Notes: generated by a model from the letters alone, not told the origin. Positions 9,575 to 19,193 are shown, counted from the stretch's first letter. The stretch: DNA of 64,000 nucleotides from Flavobacterium oncorhynchi (GCF_002217355.1 NZ_MUHA01000006.1:131443-195442); one strand, 5' to 3'. Translations and numbers: made by a program.

Positions 9575-10771
9575 TCAGCAATAAAAGAATATTTCGATGC
9601 TGTATAGTTTCCCGTCTTTAAATTCTATTCTAAATTGGCTGTCTTCCATTAGTATAGAATAGATATGAGGCCATTTTAGCGAAGCTTCAATATAAGTTCC
9701 ATATTTTTCAATGAAAGCTTTTTCGGACATGGTATGGTCTAAAACCGAATTTGGGTTTATAATAAGTTTATTGTTTTCATTGATAAAAACCTTAACGATT
9801 TCGGCTTGATTTTGTTTTTCATCTACAGATGAGTGTAAGTCTGGGTAATAATAAAACAAGTCACTTAAATAAATACCGCATTCATCGCCTACGCTCGCTT
9901 TTTTTGCTGGTTCTCCAAATATTTTTAATAAGTCTTTTTGAGTTAAGAAAAGTGATTTTGTTTTGACTCCTTTCAATGAAAATTCGGCTTTTTTGACAAA
10001 TGCACTAATTTGTTCTGGCAGCTTATGTTTGGTCAAGCCTTTTGCAAGTGCCATATTCAATTCGGTATCAGCGATTAATTTAGGATCATTTAACTGTTTG
10101 ACAACTTCATAATAGCGTTGATAGGCTGGAGTTAATTTGTCATATTCACTATTCCAAGCTAATTCAACAAGTCGCTCGCTTATCGTTTTTCGTTCGGTTA
10201 CAGCATTAACATCAAGTTTGTCGAAGTCTTTTAATAAAGTTTCAAAGTTTGGTCTTACACCAAGGAATTTTCTTAAGGTAAATTTTGCATATTCTTCGTC
10301 AAAATTACCATTAATGTTAACCCATTCTTCTGAATTTTTAGGAAGATAATTTACTGGTACCGGATCTCCTGTAAACAAAATTTCTCTGATTTTTGAATTT
10401 TTGTCAGGTAAAGCTCTGGCTTTTAAACCTGCCGCTAAAACAAATAAATGATTACCGCCATAATAAGCGTCGCCGCCTTCTAGAATTGGGTTTTCATTAT
10501 CTTTAATCTTAACATCTCTGGCGTTTAAACTTTTTGCTACGAATTTATCAGGAACATAACCTTCGTTAAAATTATCGGCTTGTACTTTATACCAGCCATT
10601 TTTACTTTCTGATAATAATCGAACTTCGGCTCCATATTTAAAATAACCTAAAAACTCAGCAGCAGTATTCGTTGTAGTATAAAGTCTTGTATCTGAGTTA
10701 AGAAAATAGCGCTGTTGCGAATGCATTAAAACAGAGCAGAATAGGGCAATTATGAAGTTGAGCTTTTTCAT
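9575..10771 (-). CDS. Secreted SH3b-domain protein of unknown function
   Basis: 398 residues with a signal peptide ([20 protein letters not shown]). Residues of about 20-85 form a bacterial SH3 domain: a run of short strands with the ALYKxPxxxxExxxxLxxGxxVxVL-like pattern, here [25 protein letters not shown] followed by [10 protein letters not shown] second, weaker SH3b-like stretch may lie at 108-165 ([25 protein letters not shown]). The remaining C-terminal region is not recognised. Homologues with this plan occur in Flavobacteriaceae and bind peptidoglycan or protein ligands in other settings; nothing here shows the ligand. The stop of this gene lies 50 bp before the panB start. Confidence 0.78.
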   Translation of the reverse strand: MKKLNFIIALFCSVLMHSQQRYFLNSDTRLYTTTNTAAEFLGYFKYGAEVRLLSESKNGWYKVQADNFNEGYVPDKFVAKSLNARDVKIKDNENPILEGGDAYYGGNHLFVLAAGLKARALPDKNSKIREILFTGDPVPVNYLPKNSEEWVNINGNFDEEYAKFTLRKFLGVRPNFETLLKDFDKLDVNAVTERKTISERLVELAWNSEYDKLTPAYQRYYEVVKQLNDPKLIADTELNMALAKGLTKHKLPEQISAFVKKAEFSLKGVKTKSLFLTQKDLLKIFGEPAKKASVGDECGIYLSDLFYYYPDLHSSVDEKQNQAEIVKVFINENNKLIINPNSVLDHTMSEKAFIEKYGTYIEASLKWPHIYSILMEDSQFRIEFKDGKLYSIEIFFYC

Positions 10772-10790
10772 GAAGTTTTTTTGTTTGCAA

Positions 10791-10862
10791 CGAATTTCAC
10801 CAATTTACACGAATTGTTTTTAACCAAGAAGGATAGAAATCAGTATAAATTGGTGAAATTCG
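10791..10862. repeat. 17-bp inverted repeat between sdaA and the SH3b gene
   Basis: CGAATTTCACCAATTTA (10791-10807) and its perfect reverse complement (10846-10862) enclose 38 nt. It lies between the end of the serine dehydratase gene and the start of the SH3b gene, both on the minus strand. It may act as a weak terminator or be a dispersed repeat. Confidence 0.75.
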
Positions 10863-10880
10863 CGGCAGACTTTATAAAAT

Positions 10881-12308
10881 TTAACAATCAGCCATATTTA
10901 CAGCAACAGCCAATCCACCTTCAGAGGTTTCTTTGTATTTTGAATTCATATCTTTTGCCGTCTGCCACATAGTATTAATAACTTTATCTAAAGGCACTTT
11001 TGCATTTTTAGAATCTGTTTCAAGTGCTAACTCGGCTGCATTTATAGCTTTTATGGCACCCATTGTATTTCTTTCAATACACGGAATTTGAACTAATCCG
11101 CCAATAGGATCACAGGTTAAACCTAAATGATGTTCCATAGCGATTTCAGCAGCCATTAAAACCTGAGCAGGGGTTCCGCCCATTAATTCGCATAATGCTG
11201 CCGCTGCCATTGATGACGAAACGCCAATTTCGGCTTGACAACCGCCCATTGCAGCAGAAATAGTAGAACCTTTTTTGAAAATACTTCCAATTTCGCCAGC
11301 AACCATCAAAAACTGCTTTATTTCTTTTTCGCCGGCTTTATGGTTTTCAATTACTAAATAGTACATCAAAACAGCTGGAATTACGCCGGCGCTTCCATTA
11401 GTTGGAGCTGTAACAACACGTCCCAACGACGCATTTACTTCATTTACAGCAAGTGCAAAACAGCTTACCCATTTTAAGATTTGACGAAATTTTACTTCCG
11501 TTTTTCTTATTTCTTCAAGCCACGATTGCGGATCGTTATAGTTGGATAAACCAATTAAATTTTGATGCATATCAAAAGCTCTTCGACGCACATGTAATCC
11601 GCCAGGAAGAATTCCTCCTGTATGACAGCCTATATACATACATTCAAGCATAGTATTCCAAATACGCATAAGTTCTGAGTGAATTTCATCTTCAGAACGC
11701 ATGGATTTTTCGTTTTCATAAACAATCTCCGAGATTGATTTTTGCTCTGTAACAGTATAGTTTAAAAGCTCAACGGCATTTTGTATTGGAAACGGAAAGG
11801 CACATTTTATTACCTCTTTAATTTTGGCATTTTCGCGCTCTTCTTTTACAACAAAACCGCCGCCAATAGAGTAAAATGTAGATTCGTACTCAGAATCATC
11901 AGCTTTATAAGCTGTAAATTTCAGTCCATTTGCATGAAAAGGAAGAAACTCTTTATTGAAAACAATATCTTGAAGAAAATAAAAAGGAACTTTATATTGA
12001 TCTGCGAGAATGATCTCGTTTGTATCTTCAATGTTTTTTATAATTCCAGCAATGTTTTCTACTGGAATATATTCAGGATCTTGACCGCTTAAACCCAGCA
12101 TTACTGATAAATCAGTAGCGTGTCCTTTACCGGTTAAAGAAAGTGATCCATACAAATCGACTTTTACTCGAGTAACTTGATCTAAAAGCGATTCGTTTTT
12201 TAACTCTTCTAAGAAGCGTTCGGCGGCTCTCCAAGGCCCCAAAGTGTGTGAGCTCGAAGGGCCGACACCAATTTTAAGCATATCAAAAACAGAGATACAT
12301 TCTTCCAT
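10881..12308 (-). CDS. sdaA: L-serine ammonia-lyase (iron-sulfur dependent)
   Basis: 475-residue single-chain L-serine dehydratase that converts L-serine to pyruvate and ammonia using a 4Fe-4S cluster. The N-terminal beta domain opens with [20 protein letters not shown], the classic start of the family. The alpha domain carries [15 protein letters not shown], the cysteine in [28 protein letters not shown] and a C-terminal Cys in ADC. These cysteines are the expected cluster ligands. The length matches E. coli SdaA (about 455) and not the two-subunit Firmicute form. It is preceded by a 322-bp spacer shared with the divergent antiporter gene. Confidence 0.95.
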   Translation of the reverse strand: MEECISVFDMLKIGVGPSSSHTLGPWRAAERFLEELKNESLLDQVTRVKVDLYGSLSLTGKGHATDLSVMLGLSGQDPEYIPVENIAGIIKNIEDTNEIILADQYKVPFYFLQDIVFNKEFLPFHANGLKFTAYKADDSEYESTFYSIGGGFVVKEERENAKIKEVIKCAFPFPIQNAVELLNYTVTEQKSISEIVYENEKSMRSEDEIHSELMRIWNTMLECMYIGCHTGGILPGGLHVRRRAFDMHQNLIGLSNYNDPQSWLEEIRKTEVKFRQILKWVSCFALAVNEVNASLGRVVTAPTNGSAGVIPAVLMYYLVIENHKAGEKEIKQFLMVAGEIGSIFKKGSTISAAMGGCQAEIGVSSSMAAAALCELMGGTPAQVLMAAEIAMEHHLGLTCDPIGGLVQIPCIERNTMGAIKAINAAELALETDSKNAKVPLDKVINTMWQTAKDMNSKYKETSEGGLAVAVNMADC

Positions 12309-12630
12309 TGTTCAATTTTTGTTATGACAAAGATAATTGAATAATGCAATGAAGTTTTACTTTCAATTAGAAATCTTGCGATTTTGTTAAAAAAGATATT
12401 AAATTTTAATAATTTGACAAGGAACTAAATTTAATTGGTTAATATAAGGCTTTAGTAAAGAGTTTAGTAATTTTTTTTAGGTATTTTTGTAATAGATGCA
12501 AGTGCAAAAACAATATGTTTAGACTTTCGCAAAAACAAATTTAATTATATCTTCAGATAAAAAATATTCTAATTTAAGACACCATTTTGAGAGAAAATTA
12601 AAATACCACAATGAAGATTAAAATTACACT
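12309..12630. other. 322-bp divergent spacer between sdaA and the antiporter gene
   Basis: No ORF or RNA gene is visible. It must hold promoters for both directions. A plus-strand TATTTTTG at 12482-12489 fits the Bacteroidota -7 motif TAnnTTTG, but I find no TTG at the proper distance upstream, so the promoter call is weak. The rest is A/T-rich without clear repeats. Confidence 0.5.
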
Positions 12631-14778
12631 ATGATAGAATTTTTCAAGCATTTTTTACAAGAATTCGAATTACCGTTAAGCAACCCAGTATTGATTTTTT
12701 CGTTAATACTTTTTATTATCTTGTTGTCTCCCATTTTACTTAAAAAAATAAATATTCCAGGTATTATAGGTCTTATCATTTCTGGAGTAATCATTGGTCC
12801 GCATGGACTTAACATACTTGCCAAGAACTCAGCAATCGATTTGTTTTCGACCATAGGACTTTTGTATATAATGTTTATTGCGGGTTTAGAATTGGATATG
12901 AACGAGTTCAAAGCCAATCGTAATAAGAGTTTATTGTTTGGTTTTTTTACATTTATTCTGCCGCTCTCTGTTGGTTTTCCCGTTTGTTTTTATCTTTTAA
13001 AATATGATTTTAATGCGAGTTTTTTAACAGCGAGTATGTTTGCAACACACACTTTGGTGGCATATCCTATTGTGAGTAAACTTGGTATTGCAAAAAATCA
13101 AGCAGTTGCTATAACAGTAGGAGGAACAATTTTAACAGATACTGCCGTTTTGATTATTCTAGCGGTAATTATGGGAAGCGCTCAAGGAAGTCTAAATCAG
13201 GCTTTTTGGATAAAACTTGGAGTTTCACTTGCCATTTTTTCGGCTATTATGTTTTTAGTGATTCCAAGAATTGCAAAATGGTTTTTTAAAAAATTAGAAA
13301 GTGAAAAACACGCGCATTATATTTTTGTGCTGTCAGTAGTTTTCTTTGCGGCGTTTTTGGCAGAAGTAGCAGGAGTGGAGCCTATTATTGGTGCTTTCGT
13401 TGCGGGTTTGGCATTGAATCCTTTAATTCCGCATTCGTCAGCTTTAATGAATAGAATTGAGTTTATTGGAAACTCATTATTTATTCCGTTTTTCTTGATT
13501 TCTGTGGGAATGCTTGTTGATATAAGTGTAATTTTAAGCGGACCAACGGCTTTAATTGTAGCAGCAACTTTGAGTGTTGTGGCTATTTTTGGAAAATGGA
13601 TTGCCGCCTTTTTTACTCAAATTGTTTTTAAATATACAAAGACTGAAAGACAACTTATTTTTGGCTTAAGCAGTGCACACGCTGCTGCAACTCTAGCTGT
13701 AATTTTAGTGGGTTTTAAAGCTAAAATTCTTGATGAAAATATTTTAAACGGAACTATTATTCTGATTCTGATTACTTGTATTGTGGCTTCATTTGCAACT
13801 GAAAAAGCAGCTAAAAAAATCGCCATTTGCGAAGAGGAAGTTTCTACTGAAGATGCAGATAAAGATCAAATATTAGACGAACATATTTTGATTCCGCTGG
13901 CTAAAACTTCGGCGACAGCCAGTTTATTAGATTTTGCACTTTTAATAAAAGACAAAAAATCAGCTAATCCGGTTACGCTTTTAACCATTGTGCCTAATAA
14001 TGATCAAGCCGAAAAGAATATTTTAAAGTACCGAAAAGCAGTCGATAAATTTGTAATTCAAGGTTCAGCTTCTGAAGTTAAGATTAATACAATTGCCAGA
14101 ATTGACCATAATCCTGCAAGCGGTATTGCAAGAACTTCTAAAGAAATCATGTCGGATATTGTGATTGTGGGCTGGCCGAGAAAAACAGGATTTTTAGATA
14201 AAATTTTTGGAGAAAATGTAGATTCGATTATTAATAATGTTGATAAAAGTTTATTCATTTGCCGTTTTCAAAAAACATTTATAGAAGATAAAAGACTGGT
14301 ATTTATTTGTCCGCCATTTTCGGAAAGAGGCGTAGGTTTTCAGCTTTTACTGCAGAAAATTTCAAGATTATCACAAGAATTAAGTATTCCGATTGTAATT
14401 TATGCGGAGTATAAAACACATCAAACTATTCAGCAGATTGCCAATAGTTTGAAGCTAAATGCTAAATTCGGCTTTAAAAGCATTTTAGATTGGGATAACT
14501 TTGAAGCTATTTCAGATGAAATAAAACCAAATGATTTAATTGTTTTTAATTTATCTAGAAAAGGTTCTGTGTCTTATCAATCTATTTTTGAGAGACTTCC
14601 TCAGAAATTCGAGAAATTCTTCGGAGACAATAACATTATTTTAGTTTATCCGCAAGATGATCGAAAAGAAAGTTCTATGGATGCTTACGAAGATTTTACG
14701 GCAACGCCGCTAACCAAAAGTTTAGAAGCAATTGAGCAGATTGGACGTGGTTTGGGAAGTATTTTGAAGAAAGGTTAG
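12631..14778 (+). CDS. Cation:proton antiporter, CPA2 (KefB/NhaS-like) family
   Basis: 715 residues. The first 400 residues hold about twelve hydrophobic helices typical of Na+/H+ exchanger domain PF00999: PGIIGLIISGVIIGPHGL, LYIMFIAGLELD, THTLVAYPIVSKLG, GGTILTDTAVL and AGVEPIIGAFVAGLALNP. The conserved acidic pair of the electrogenic exchangers is represented by TDTA near residue 172. The last 300 residues are soluble and resemble two universal-stress-protein-like halves (HILIPLAKTSATASLLDFAL; LVFICPPFSERGVGFQLLL), a common regulatory tail in Bacteroidota. The likely role is Na+ or K+ extrusion coupled to proton entry. The ion specificity is not shown. The DUF2625 gene follows after 28 bp. 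Confidence 0.9.
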   Translation: MIEFFKHFLQEFELPLSNPVLIFSLILFIILLSPILLKKINIPGIIGLIISGVIIGPHGLNILAKNSAIDLFSTIGLLYIMFIAGLELDMNEFKANRNKSLLFGFFTFILPLSVGFPVCFYLLKYDFNASFLTASMFATHTLVAYPIVSKLGIAKNQAVAITVGGTILTDTAVLIILAVIMGSAQGSLNQAFWIKLGVSLAIFSAIMFLVIPRIAKWFFKKLESEKHAHYIFVLSVVFFAAFLAEVAGVEPIIGAFVAGLALNPLIPHSSALMNRIEFIGNSLFIPFFLISVGMLVDISVILSGPTALIVAATLSVVAIFGKWIAAFFTQIVFKYTKTERQLIFGLSSAHAAATLAVILVGFKAKILDENILNGTIILILITCIVASFATEKAAKKIAICEEEVSTEDADKDQILDEHILIPLAKTSATASLLDFALLIKDKKSANPVTLLTIVPNNDQAEKNILKYRKAVDKFVIQGSASEVKINTIARIDHNPASGIARTSKEIMSDIVIVGWPRKTGFLDKIFGENVDSIINNVDKSLFICRFQKTFIEDKRLVFICPPFSERGVGFQLLLQKISRLSQELSIPIVIYAEYKTHQTIQQIANSLKLNAKFGFKSILDWDNFEAISDEIKPNDLIVFNLSRKGSVSYQSIFERLPQKFEKFFGDNNIILVYPQDDRKESSMDAYEDFTATPLTKSLEAIEQIGRGLGSILKKG

Positions 14779-14806
14779 GCAATTTTTAAAGTTATAAACC
14801 GCATAG

Positions 14807-15547
14807 ATGACACGAAATTTTCTATTAATTATAATGATATGTTTTACTTACACGTTAAGTGCACAGAACAAAATGAAAAAAGCAGAAGAACTTATAGATA
14901 AAGCTGATCCGGGATGGCCGGTTGTTGAAGATTGGATTAAAACGGCAAAAAATAAGGTTGAGGTTTTACCTGTTGATGCGGTAAAAGCTAAAGAAGTCTT
15001 ATATAAAACTCAGGTAACTACACGTTCAACTATGGGAGCGGTTGTTTTTATGACCGGCGGTATTTTAGTCGACAATGGCTGGATTCGAATTTTGGGTTCT
15101 GGAAATTCAAGATTTAATAGAACTTTACCTGATTGGAATAAAGGAAAATCGTTTAATGAGTTTGGCGAAACACCTTCTTTTTTATTAATTGCTGATGATG
15201 CAATTGGCGGTTTTTATTTATTGAATGGCGGCGGATTAGGAAATGATTTAGGGAAGATTTACTATTTTTCGCCTGATAATTTAGAATATGAACCGCTTGA
15301 TATTACTTATTCTGAGTTTCTAGGTTTTTGTTTTAATAATGATTTGGATAAGTTCTATGAAGGAAACAGATGGAATGGATGGCGTGATGAGGTTTCGAAA
15401 TTAAAAGGCGACGAGGTCTTTAATTTTTATCCTTTTCTTTGGACGGCTGAAGGAAGTGATATTAATAAAAGCACACGAAAAATTATTCCAATTCAAGAAC
15501 AATACAGCTTGAATTTAGAATTGAGAAAACAGCTGGGTTTTCAGTAG
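14807..15547 (+). CDS. DUF2625 family protein with signal peptide
   Basis: 246 residues. A signal-like N-terminus (FLLIIMICFTYTLSAQN) is followed by a conserved DUF2625 body: WIRILGSGNSRFNRTLPDWN, FLLIADDAIGGFYLLNGG, DLGKIYYFSPDNLEYEPL, YSEFLGFCF and FYPFLWTAEG. The function of DUF2625 is unknown. Members are usually cytosolic, so export of this copy is a point of note, and the lack of a downstream in-frame ATG close to the conserved block supports the start used. It follows the antiporter by 28 bp on the same strand, suggesting co-transcription. Its stop lies 9 bp from the stop of the convergent 2H phosphoesterase gene. Confidence 0.85.
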   Translation: MTRNFLLIIMICFTYTLSAQNKMKKAEELIDKADPGWPVVEDWIKTAKNKVEVLPVDAVKAKEVLYKTQVTTRSTMGAVVFMTGGILVDNGWIRILGSGNSRFNRTLPDWNKGKSFNEFGETPSFLLIADDAIGGFYLLNGGGLGNDLGKIYYFSPDNLEYEPLDITYSEFLGFCFNNDLDKFYEGNRWNGWRDEVSKLKGDEVFNFYPFLWTAEGSDINKSTRKIIPIQEQYSLNLELRKQLGFQ

Positions 15548-15556
15548 TTAAAAACG

Positions 15557-16240
15557 TTATAAGTCAAAGTTTTTCAAATGAATTGTATTTTCTTTCCTTT
15601 GATACCAGTCATTAAAGACTAGTTCTAATTTATCCACTTTAAAAAATCCAAAATTGTAATCACGAAACTCTTCTGTAATTTCAATTAGTTTCTCGGCGGG
15701 ATTTACAAGTTTTTCTGTAAAACGCATTACTGTTGAATGCGCTGTAGAAATGGAATATCGGCTGTCGATACTTTGCTCTAAAGCTGAATTTTTGAAGTTT
15801 TCTCGAAGCTTATTTCTTAAGTTATTCAAAGATTCATCTGTGGGGAAGCCTTGAATCATTATCGCTGAATTTGAGGCAGTAACACCTCGAAATTCGATCG
15901 TGATTTCGTCTAGATCTATTAAGCTTTTCTGAATCGTATTTATATATTCTTCAACAGCAATTTTATCTAAGTTAAAACCTTGGTAACATGAAATAATAGA
16001 GAGTACGGTAATATGAATATCTGAGTTTGGATAATAATACTGAGACGGTTCAACGGCTTTTAATTTCTCTAAAAACAGCTGAATTTCGGTATTAGCTTTT
16101 TCGTTTGGACGAGCAAGAAGTGTAATTCCAAATCTAGAATCTGAACTATCATTAATATAAGGATCTAAATTATATTTTTCGTTTAAAATAGCTTCAGAAG
16201 CACTTTTGTAAAGTTGATTATAATGTTCTGTTAAATTCAT
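15557..16240 (-). CDS. 2H phosphoesterase / 2'-5' RNA ligase-like protein
   Basis: 227 residues. Two HxT motifs define the 2H superfamily: HIT at 76-78 (DIHITVLS) and HST at 168-170 (TAHSTVMRF), separated by about 90 residues as expected for the duplicated fold. Family members open or close cyclic phosphates in RNA or nucleotides, for example ThpR/LigT and AKAP7-like proteins. A C-terminal FKVDKLELVFNDW strand is also typical. The natural substrate cannot be read. It sits 6 bp downstream of a DUF1801 gene on the same strand, the first of a long co-directional run of small genes. Confidence 0.85.
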   Translation of the reverse strand: MNLTEHYNQLYKSASEAILNEKYNLDPYINDSSDSRFGITLLARPNEKANTEIQLFLEKLKAVEPSQYYYPNSDIHITVLSIISCYQGFNLDKIAVEEYINTIQKSLIDLDEITIEFRGVTASNSAIMIQGFPTDESLNNLRNKLRENFKNSALEQSIDSRYSISTAHSTVMRFTEKLVNPAEKLIEITEEFRDYNFGFFKVDKLELVFNDWYQRKENTIHLKNFDL

Positions 16241-16246
16241 TTAGAC

Positions 16247-16615
16247 TTATTTCTTTTTCGCTTTTTCCAGGTTTTCTTTTACTCTAAATTTTACAATTTT
16301 AGTAATCAAGTCGTAGGGGATTTTTTCTTTTAAAGGAAACTGAACAGAACCTTTTCCGGATTTATATTTTGAGAGTTCCTCAGCAAAAGCTTCGTGACCG
16401 CTTGGCAAAGCATACAAACCTATATGATTTTTAAAAGCAGCAAAATAAACCACGATTCCATTTTGTTCAAAAGCAGGCATCGAATAACTAATTCTTTCTT
16501 TGGCTTCTGGCGCAGCTCGCTGAATTGTCATTCGAACTTTCTCTAAAATTTCTTGAATGTCATTTGGAAATGCGCCAATATATTCGTCGATATTTTCTGG
16601 TTTTTTTGTTTCCAT
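16247..16615 (-). CDS. DUF1801 / YdhG-like iron chaperone family protein
   Basis: 122 residues with the DUF1801 pattern: IDEYIGAFPNDIQEILEKVR, APEAKERISYSMPAFEQNG, VVYFAAFKNHIGLYALP and the closing KGSVQFPLKEKIPYDLI. B. subtilis YdhG/Fra (frataxin-like) belongs to this family and acts in iron delivery; whether this copy does is unknown. A second DUF1801 gene lies at 20592. It is 6 bp upstream of the 2H phosphoesterase gene, so the two are probably co-transcribed. Confidence 0.87.
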   Translation of the reverse strand: METKKPENIDEYIGAFPNDIQEILEKVRMTIQRAAPEAKERISYSMPAFEQNGIVVYFAAFKNHIGLYALPSGHEAFAEELSKYKSGKGSVQFPLKEKIPYDLITKIVKFRVKENLEKAKKK

Positions 16616-16659
16616 TGAAATGAAATTAATTTAAAGTTGTTTTCTTTTTAATCTCGCAA

Positions 16660-16677
16660 TCCCAATAGTTATCGGGA
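16660..16677. repeat. Degenerate copy of the CCCGATAGCTATCGGG palindrome
   Basis: TCCCAATAGTTATCGGGA, an imperfect palindrome that differs by two bases from the perfect palindrome at 42464-42481. It lies just before the 32-bp inverted repeat in the same spacer. Confidence 0.6.
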
Positions 16678-16703
16678 GCGAAGCCGCAAATATTTTCTCA
16701 TTT

Positions 16704-16812
16704 TATGTCATTTCGACTGAAAGGAGAAATCACACAAGAAATTCCGTTCCAAATATTCACCAATCGTTGTCGAGTTTCGAGTGTGATTTCTCCTTTCAGT
16801 CGAAATGACATA
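16704..16812. repeat. Perfect 32-bp inverted repeat, dispersed-repeat or MITE-like hairpin
   Basis: Arms at 16704-16735 and 16781-16812 are exact reverse complements; the loop is 45 nt. The arms begin TATGTCATTTCGACTGAAAG. The element fills the gap between the SRPBCC gene (end 16883) and the DUF1801 gene (start 16615). Its transcript would fold into a very stable hairpin. No coding capacity is seen. Confidence 0.92.
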
Positions 16813-16882
16813 ACTGGACGTTATTTTTTTCGTTTATAAATTTTGCCTAAACCTTTGCGTGCTTTGTGGTAAAAATAAAGTT

Positions 16883-17350
16883 TTATGCCAATCCTTTCGG
16901 AAAACGATCTAAAACTAAATTCAATTGTAAATTATGCTCTAAATACGCTTTTGCTCCTGCTAAAACCAAAGTAAAACCTTCGGTTGAATTGCGAACTTGA
17001 TCGATTATTTTATCAGTATCTCCCTTAAAACCTGAATTTGTAATACTCACAAAAGTTTCATTTTCATTTAATGGTGCAAAAATCCATTCAACTAAAGTTG
17101 TTTCTCCTGTATTTCCCCACTCAATAACGATTTTTTTATTCTCTTGTAAAACAATGGTTGTAACCGAAAGTGTAAAACCATACATTTCCCAAGTCCATTC
17201 TGTTTTTTGGTTTTCTTCTAATTTTCCTGACCCTTTTGTAAACCAAAATTTACTTGTTATTTGAGGATCAATAAAAGCTTGAAAAACTTCTGAAACAGGT
17301 TTTCGAATCAGCATTTCGGCTTTTGCAAATTTGTTGTTTTCCGTTTTCAT
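16883..17350 (-). CDS. SRPBCC / AHSA1-type domain protein
   Basis: 155 residues with the AHSA1 (Aha1 C-terminal-like, START/Bet v1 fold) pattern: AEMLIRKPVSEVFQAFIDPQITSKFWF, GKLEENQKTEWTWEMYG, VIEWGNTGETTLVEWIF and a terminal amphipathic helix EGFTLVLAGAKAYLEH. Stand-alone bacterial members bind hydrophobic ligands, often unknown. It is isolated by repeat-containing spacer downstream and 90 bp upstream. A second SRPBCC gene occurs at 22204. Confidence 0.9.
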   Translation of the reverse strand: MKTENNKFAKAEMLIRKPVSEVFQAFIDPQITSKFWFTKGSGKLEENQKTEWTWEMYGFTLSVTTIVLQENKKIVIEWGNTGETTLVEWIFAPLNENETFVSITNSGFKGDTDKIIDQVRNSTEGFTLVLAGAKAYLEHNLQLNLVLDRFPKGLA

Positions 17351-17440
17351 TTTTTCTCGAAGTTATATGTTGTTTGTTAGAAGCAGGATTGATTCGTAAA
17401 TGTAACTCTAATTTTTTACTTGTAACTCCAAATATCTAAC

Positions 17441-18022
17441 TCATAATTCTTTTTTATCAATCCATTTTCCTACAGTTGGAGCGACATAATTTTTCATTTG
17501 ATAAAGTAAATCATCAATAGTATCACTAACCAAAAGCATTTTTTGATTGACTTCTTTCAGTAATCCTTTTTCTGTCATTGTTTGCAGTAATGCTATCAGT
17601 GCATCATAAAAACCATTTACGTTTAAAATGGCAATTGGTTTTTTATGTAATCCTAATTGTGCCCAAGTCAGCATTTCGAACAATTCTTCCAGAGTTCCAA
17701 AACCACCCGGAAGTGCAATTACACCATCGCATAAATCATTCATTTTTGTTTTTCGCTCATGCATGCTTTCTACCAAAATTAATTCGGTTAAACCTAAATG
17801 AGCGATTTCTTTAGACCTTAAAAAATTAGGAAGCACACCAATTACTTTTCCTCCTGCGTTTAAAGCTCCATCTGCAACAGCGCCCATTAAACCTGCATTT
17901 GCGCCGCCATAAACTAATTCTATATTTTGTTCGGCTAAAGTTTTTCCTAAAGCAATTGCTTGTTCTTCGTAAATTTTTTCGATGCCAAAACTTGAAGCGC
18001 AGAAAACAGTTATTCTTTTCAT
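17441..18022 (-). CDS. LOG family protein (TIGR00730), nucleoside 5'-monophosphate phosphoribohydrolase-like
   Basis: 193 residues. The Rossmann-like N-terminus MKRITVFCASSFG and the signature PGGFGTLEE at 105-113 identify the LOG family. The catalytic Arg segment MHERK lies at 88-92. Characterised members hydrolyse cytokinin riboside monophosphates or AMP/GMP to the free base and ribose 5-phosphate (YvdD, PpnN-like). In non-plant bacteria the role is probably nucleotide salvage or stress metabolism. The length is normal. It belongs to the minus-strand run of small genes, 64 bp downstream of a GNAT gene. Confidence 0.92.
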   Translation of the reverse strand: MKRITVFCASSFGIEKIYEEQAIALGKTLAEQNIELVYGGANAGLMGAVADGALNAGGKVIGVLPNFLRSKEIAHLGLTELILVESMHERKTKMNDLCDGVIALPGGFGTLEELFEMLTWAQLGLHKKPIAILNVNGFYDALIALLQTMTEKGLLKEVNQKMLLVSDTIDDLLYQMKNYVAPTVGKWIDKKEL

Positions 18023-18086
18023 TGTTTTTTTTTGATGTGAGTCTTAAAGATGCAGGAAGCAAAATAAAAGACTGCCATTTTGTAAT

Positions 18087-18611
18087 TTACTTTTTCTTCA
18101 ATTCATATTCAAAATACGGCACTTCAATACCATTAATGTTAAATATGATATCATTTATTTTTTCTGACCCTAATTTTAAAACCGCTTTTTGAGAACGAAA
18201 ATTTTCTGCTCCAACATGAAAAAGGATCGAATTAACGTGTTGAAAAGCATAATCTATCAGTAATTTTTTAATTGAACTATTGTAAGGACCACCCCAGTAT
18301 TTTCTTGTAATAAAAGTGTAGCCAATTCCAACGTTGGATTTTTCGGGATTGAAATCATAGAAACTTGTGGTTCCCATTATTTCATTGGTTTTTTTATCTA
18401 GAATTAAGAACGGATTTTTTGTACTTATGATTTCAAAATAGGTTTTAAAACCTTCTCTTTCATGTCGGTTTTTTACAGGATTCTGCTCCCAAATCAGCGG
18501 GTCAGATGCTGCTTGAAATAATGCTTCAAAATGATTTTCTTCTAGCGGAATCAATTTTGTGATCTCATTTTCTAAGAAATCGGGTTGTAAATTAAAATTT
18601 GATGTTGTCAT
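18087..18611 (-). CDS. GNAT N-acetyltransferase, RimJ/RimL-like
   Basis: 174 residues. The opening LENEITKLIPLEENHFEALFQAASDPLIWEQNP and the later YTFITRKYWGGPYNSSIKKLLIDYAFQ block resemble the RimJ/RimL type of GNAT fold (Acetyltransf_3). There the motif after IGYTF binds acetyl-CoA pyrophosphate. The late segment GAENFRSQKAVLKLGSEKIN is the usual N-R-SQ-A-xKLG signature. The acceptor is unknown. Another GNAT gene lies 23 bp upstream on the same strand. Confidence 0.9.
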   Translation of the reverse strand: MTTSNFNLQPDFLENEITKLIPLEENHFEALFQAASDPLIWEQNPVKNRHEREGFKTYFEIISTKNPFLILDKKTNEIMGTTSFYDFNPEKSNVGIGYTFITRKYWGGPYNSSIKKLLIDYAFQHVNSILFHVGAENFRSQKAVLKLGSEKINDIIFNINGIEVPYFEYELKKK

Positions 18612-18634
18612 TTTTAGTGTTTTTTTGCAACAAA

Positions 18635-19171
18635 TTAATTAAGTTGGATTATAGGTAATCTAAAGCCAAATACAGCCAATTCTCCCTGCATAAAATCTAG
18701 ATCTTCAGATCTTTTAAAGCCAATGTTTTCATACATCTTCCAAGCCGTTTTCATGGCTACAGTAGAATGAATTATAAGCTGTTTTCGGTTGTTTTCGGCT
18801 GCTTTTCTAATGCATTCCTGTGTCAACAATTTTCCAATTCCTTTTCCGCGTGCCTTATTGTCAACGCCTAATAAACGAAATCCTGCCGAGTTTTGTTCTT
18901 TAGTAGCAATTCCGCCAGAGCCGTAATATTGCATATCATTAAAGTAAACAACAGCTCCTAGAATTGTATTTTTTTCATCAACAGCCACAAGAAGTTCCGT
19001 TTCTGGGTGTTTTGTAAAATCGCCAATATTTGCCAGCATTTTATAATAATTGGGCTGTTCATTTTCTTTCGGAAAACCTTCTAGTTGTGAATAAACCTGA
19101 ATTAATAGTTGTCCAATTTTTTCAAATTCTAAAGGAAGAGCGTTTCGAATTATATAGTTTGAGGTATTCAT
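18635..19171 (-). CDS. GNAT N-acetyltransferase
   Basis: 178 residues, Acetyltransf_1 type. The acetyl-CoA binding loop is FRLLGVDNKARGKGIGKLLTQEC (Q/RxxGxG/A pattern as ARGKGIGKLL), followed by the MYENIGFKRSEDLDF strand typical of the C-terminal half. The substrate is unknown. It lies between an MBL-fold gene (23 bp upstream) and another GNAT gene (23 bp downstream), so the three are probably one transcript. Confidence 0.9.
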   Translation of the reverse strand: MNTSNYIIRNALPLEFEKIGQLLIQVYSQLEGFPKENEQPNYYKMLANIGDFTKHPETELLVAVDEKNTILGAVVYFNDMQYYGSGGIATKEQNSAGFRLLGVDNKARGKGIGKLLTQECIRKAAENNRKQLIIHSTVAMKTAWKMYENIGFKRSEDLDFMQGELAVFGFRLPIIQLN

Positions 19172-19193
19172 GTTTTTTTTAAGTAATACTAAT

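Noticed and set aside
12624..12917. 97-residue minus-strand frame inside the antiporter gene start
   Set aside because: It is antisense to the strongly conserved first helices of the antiporter and has no family resemblance.
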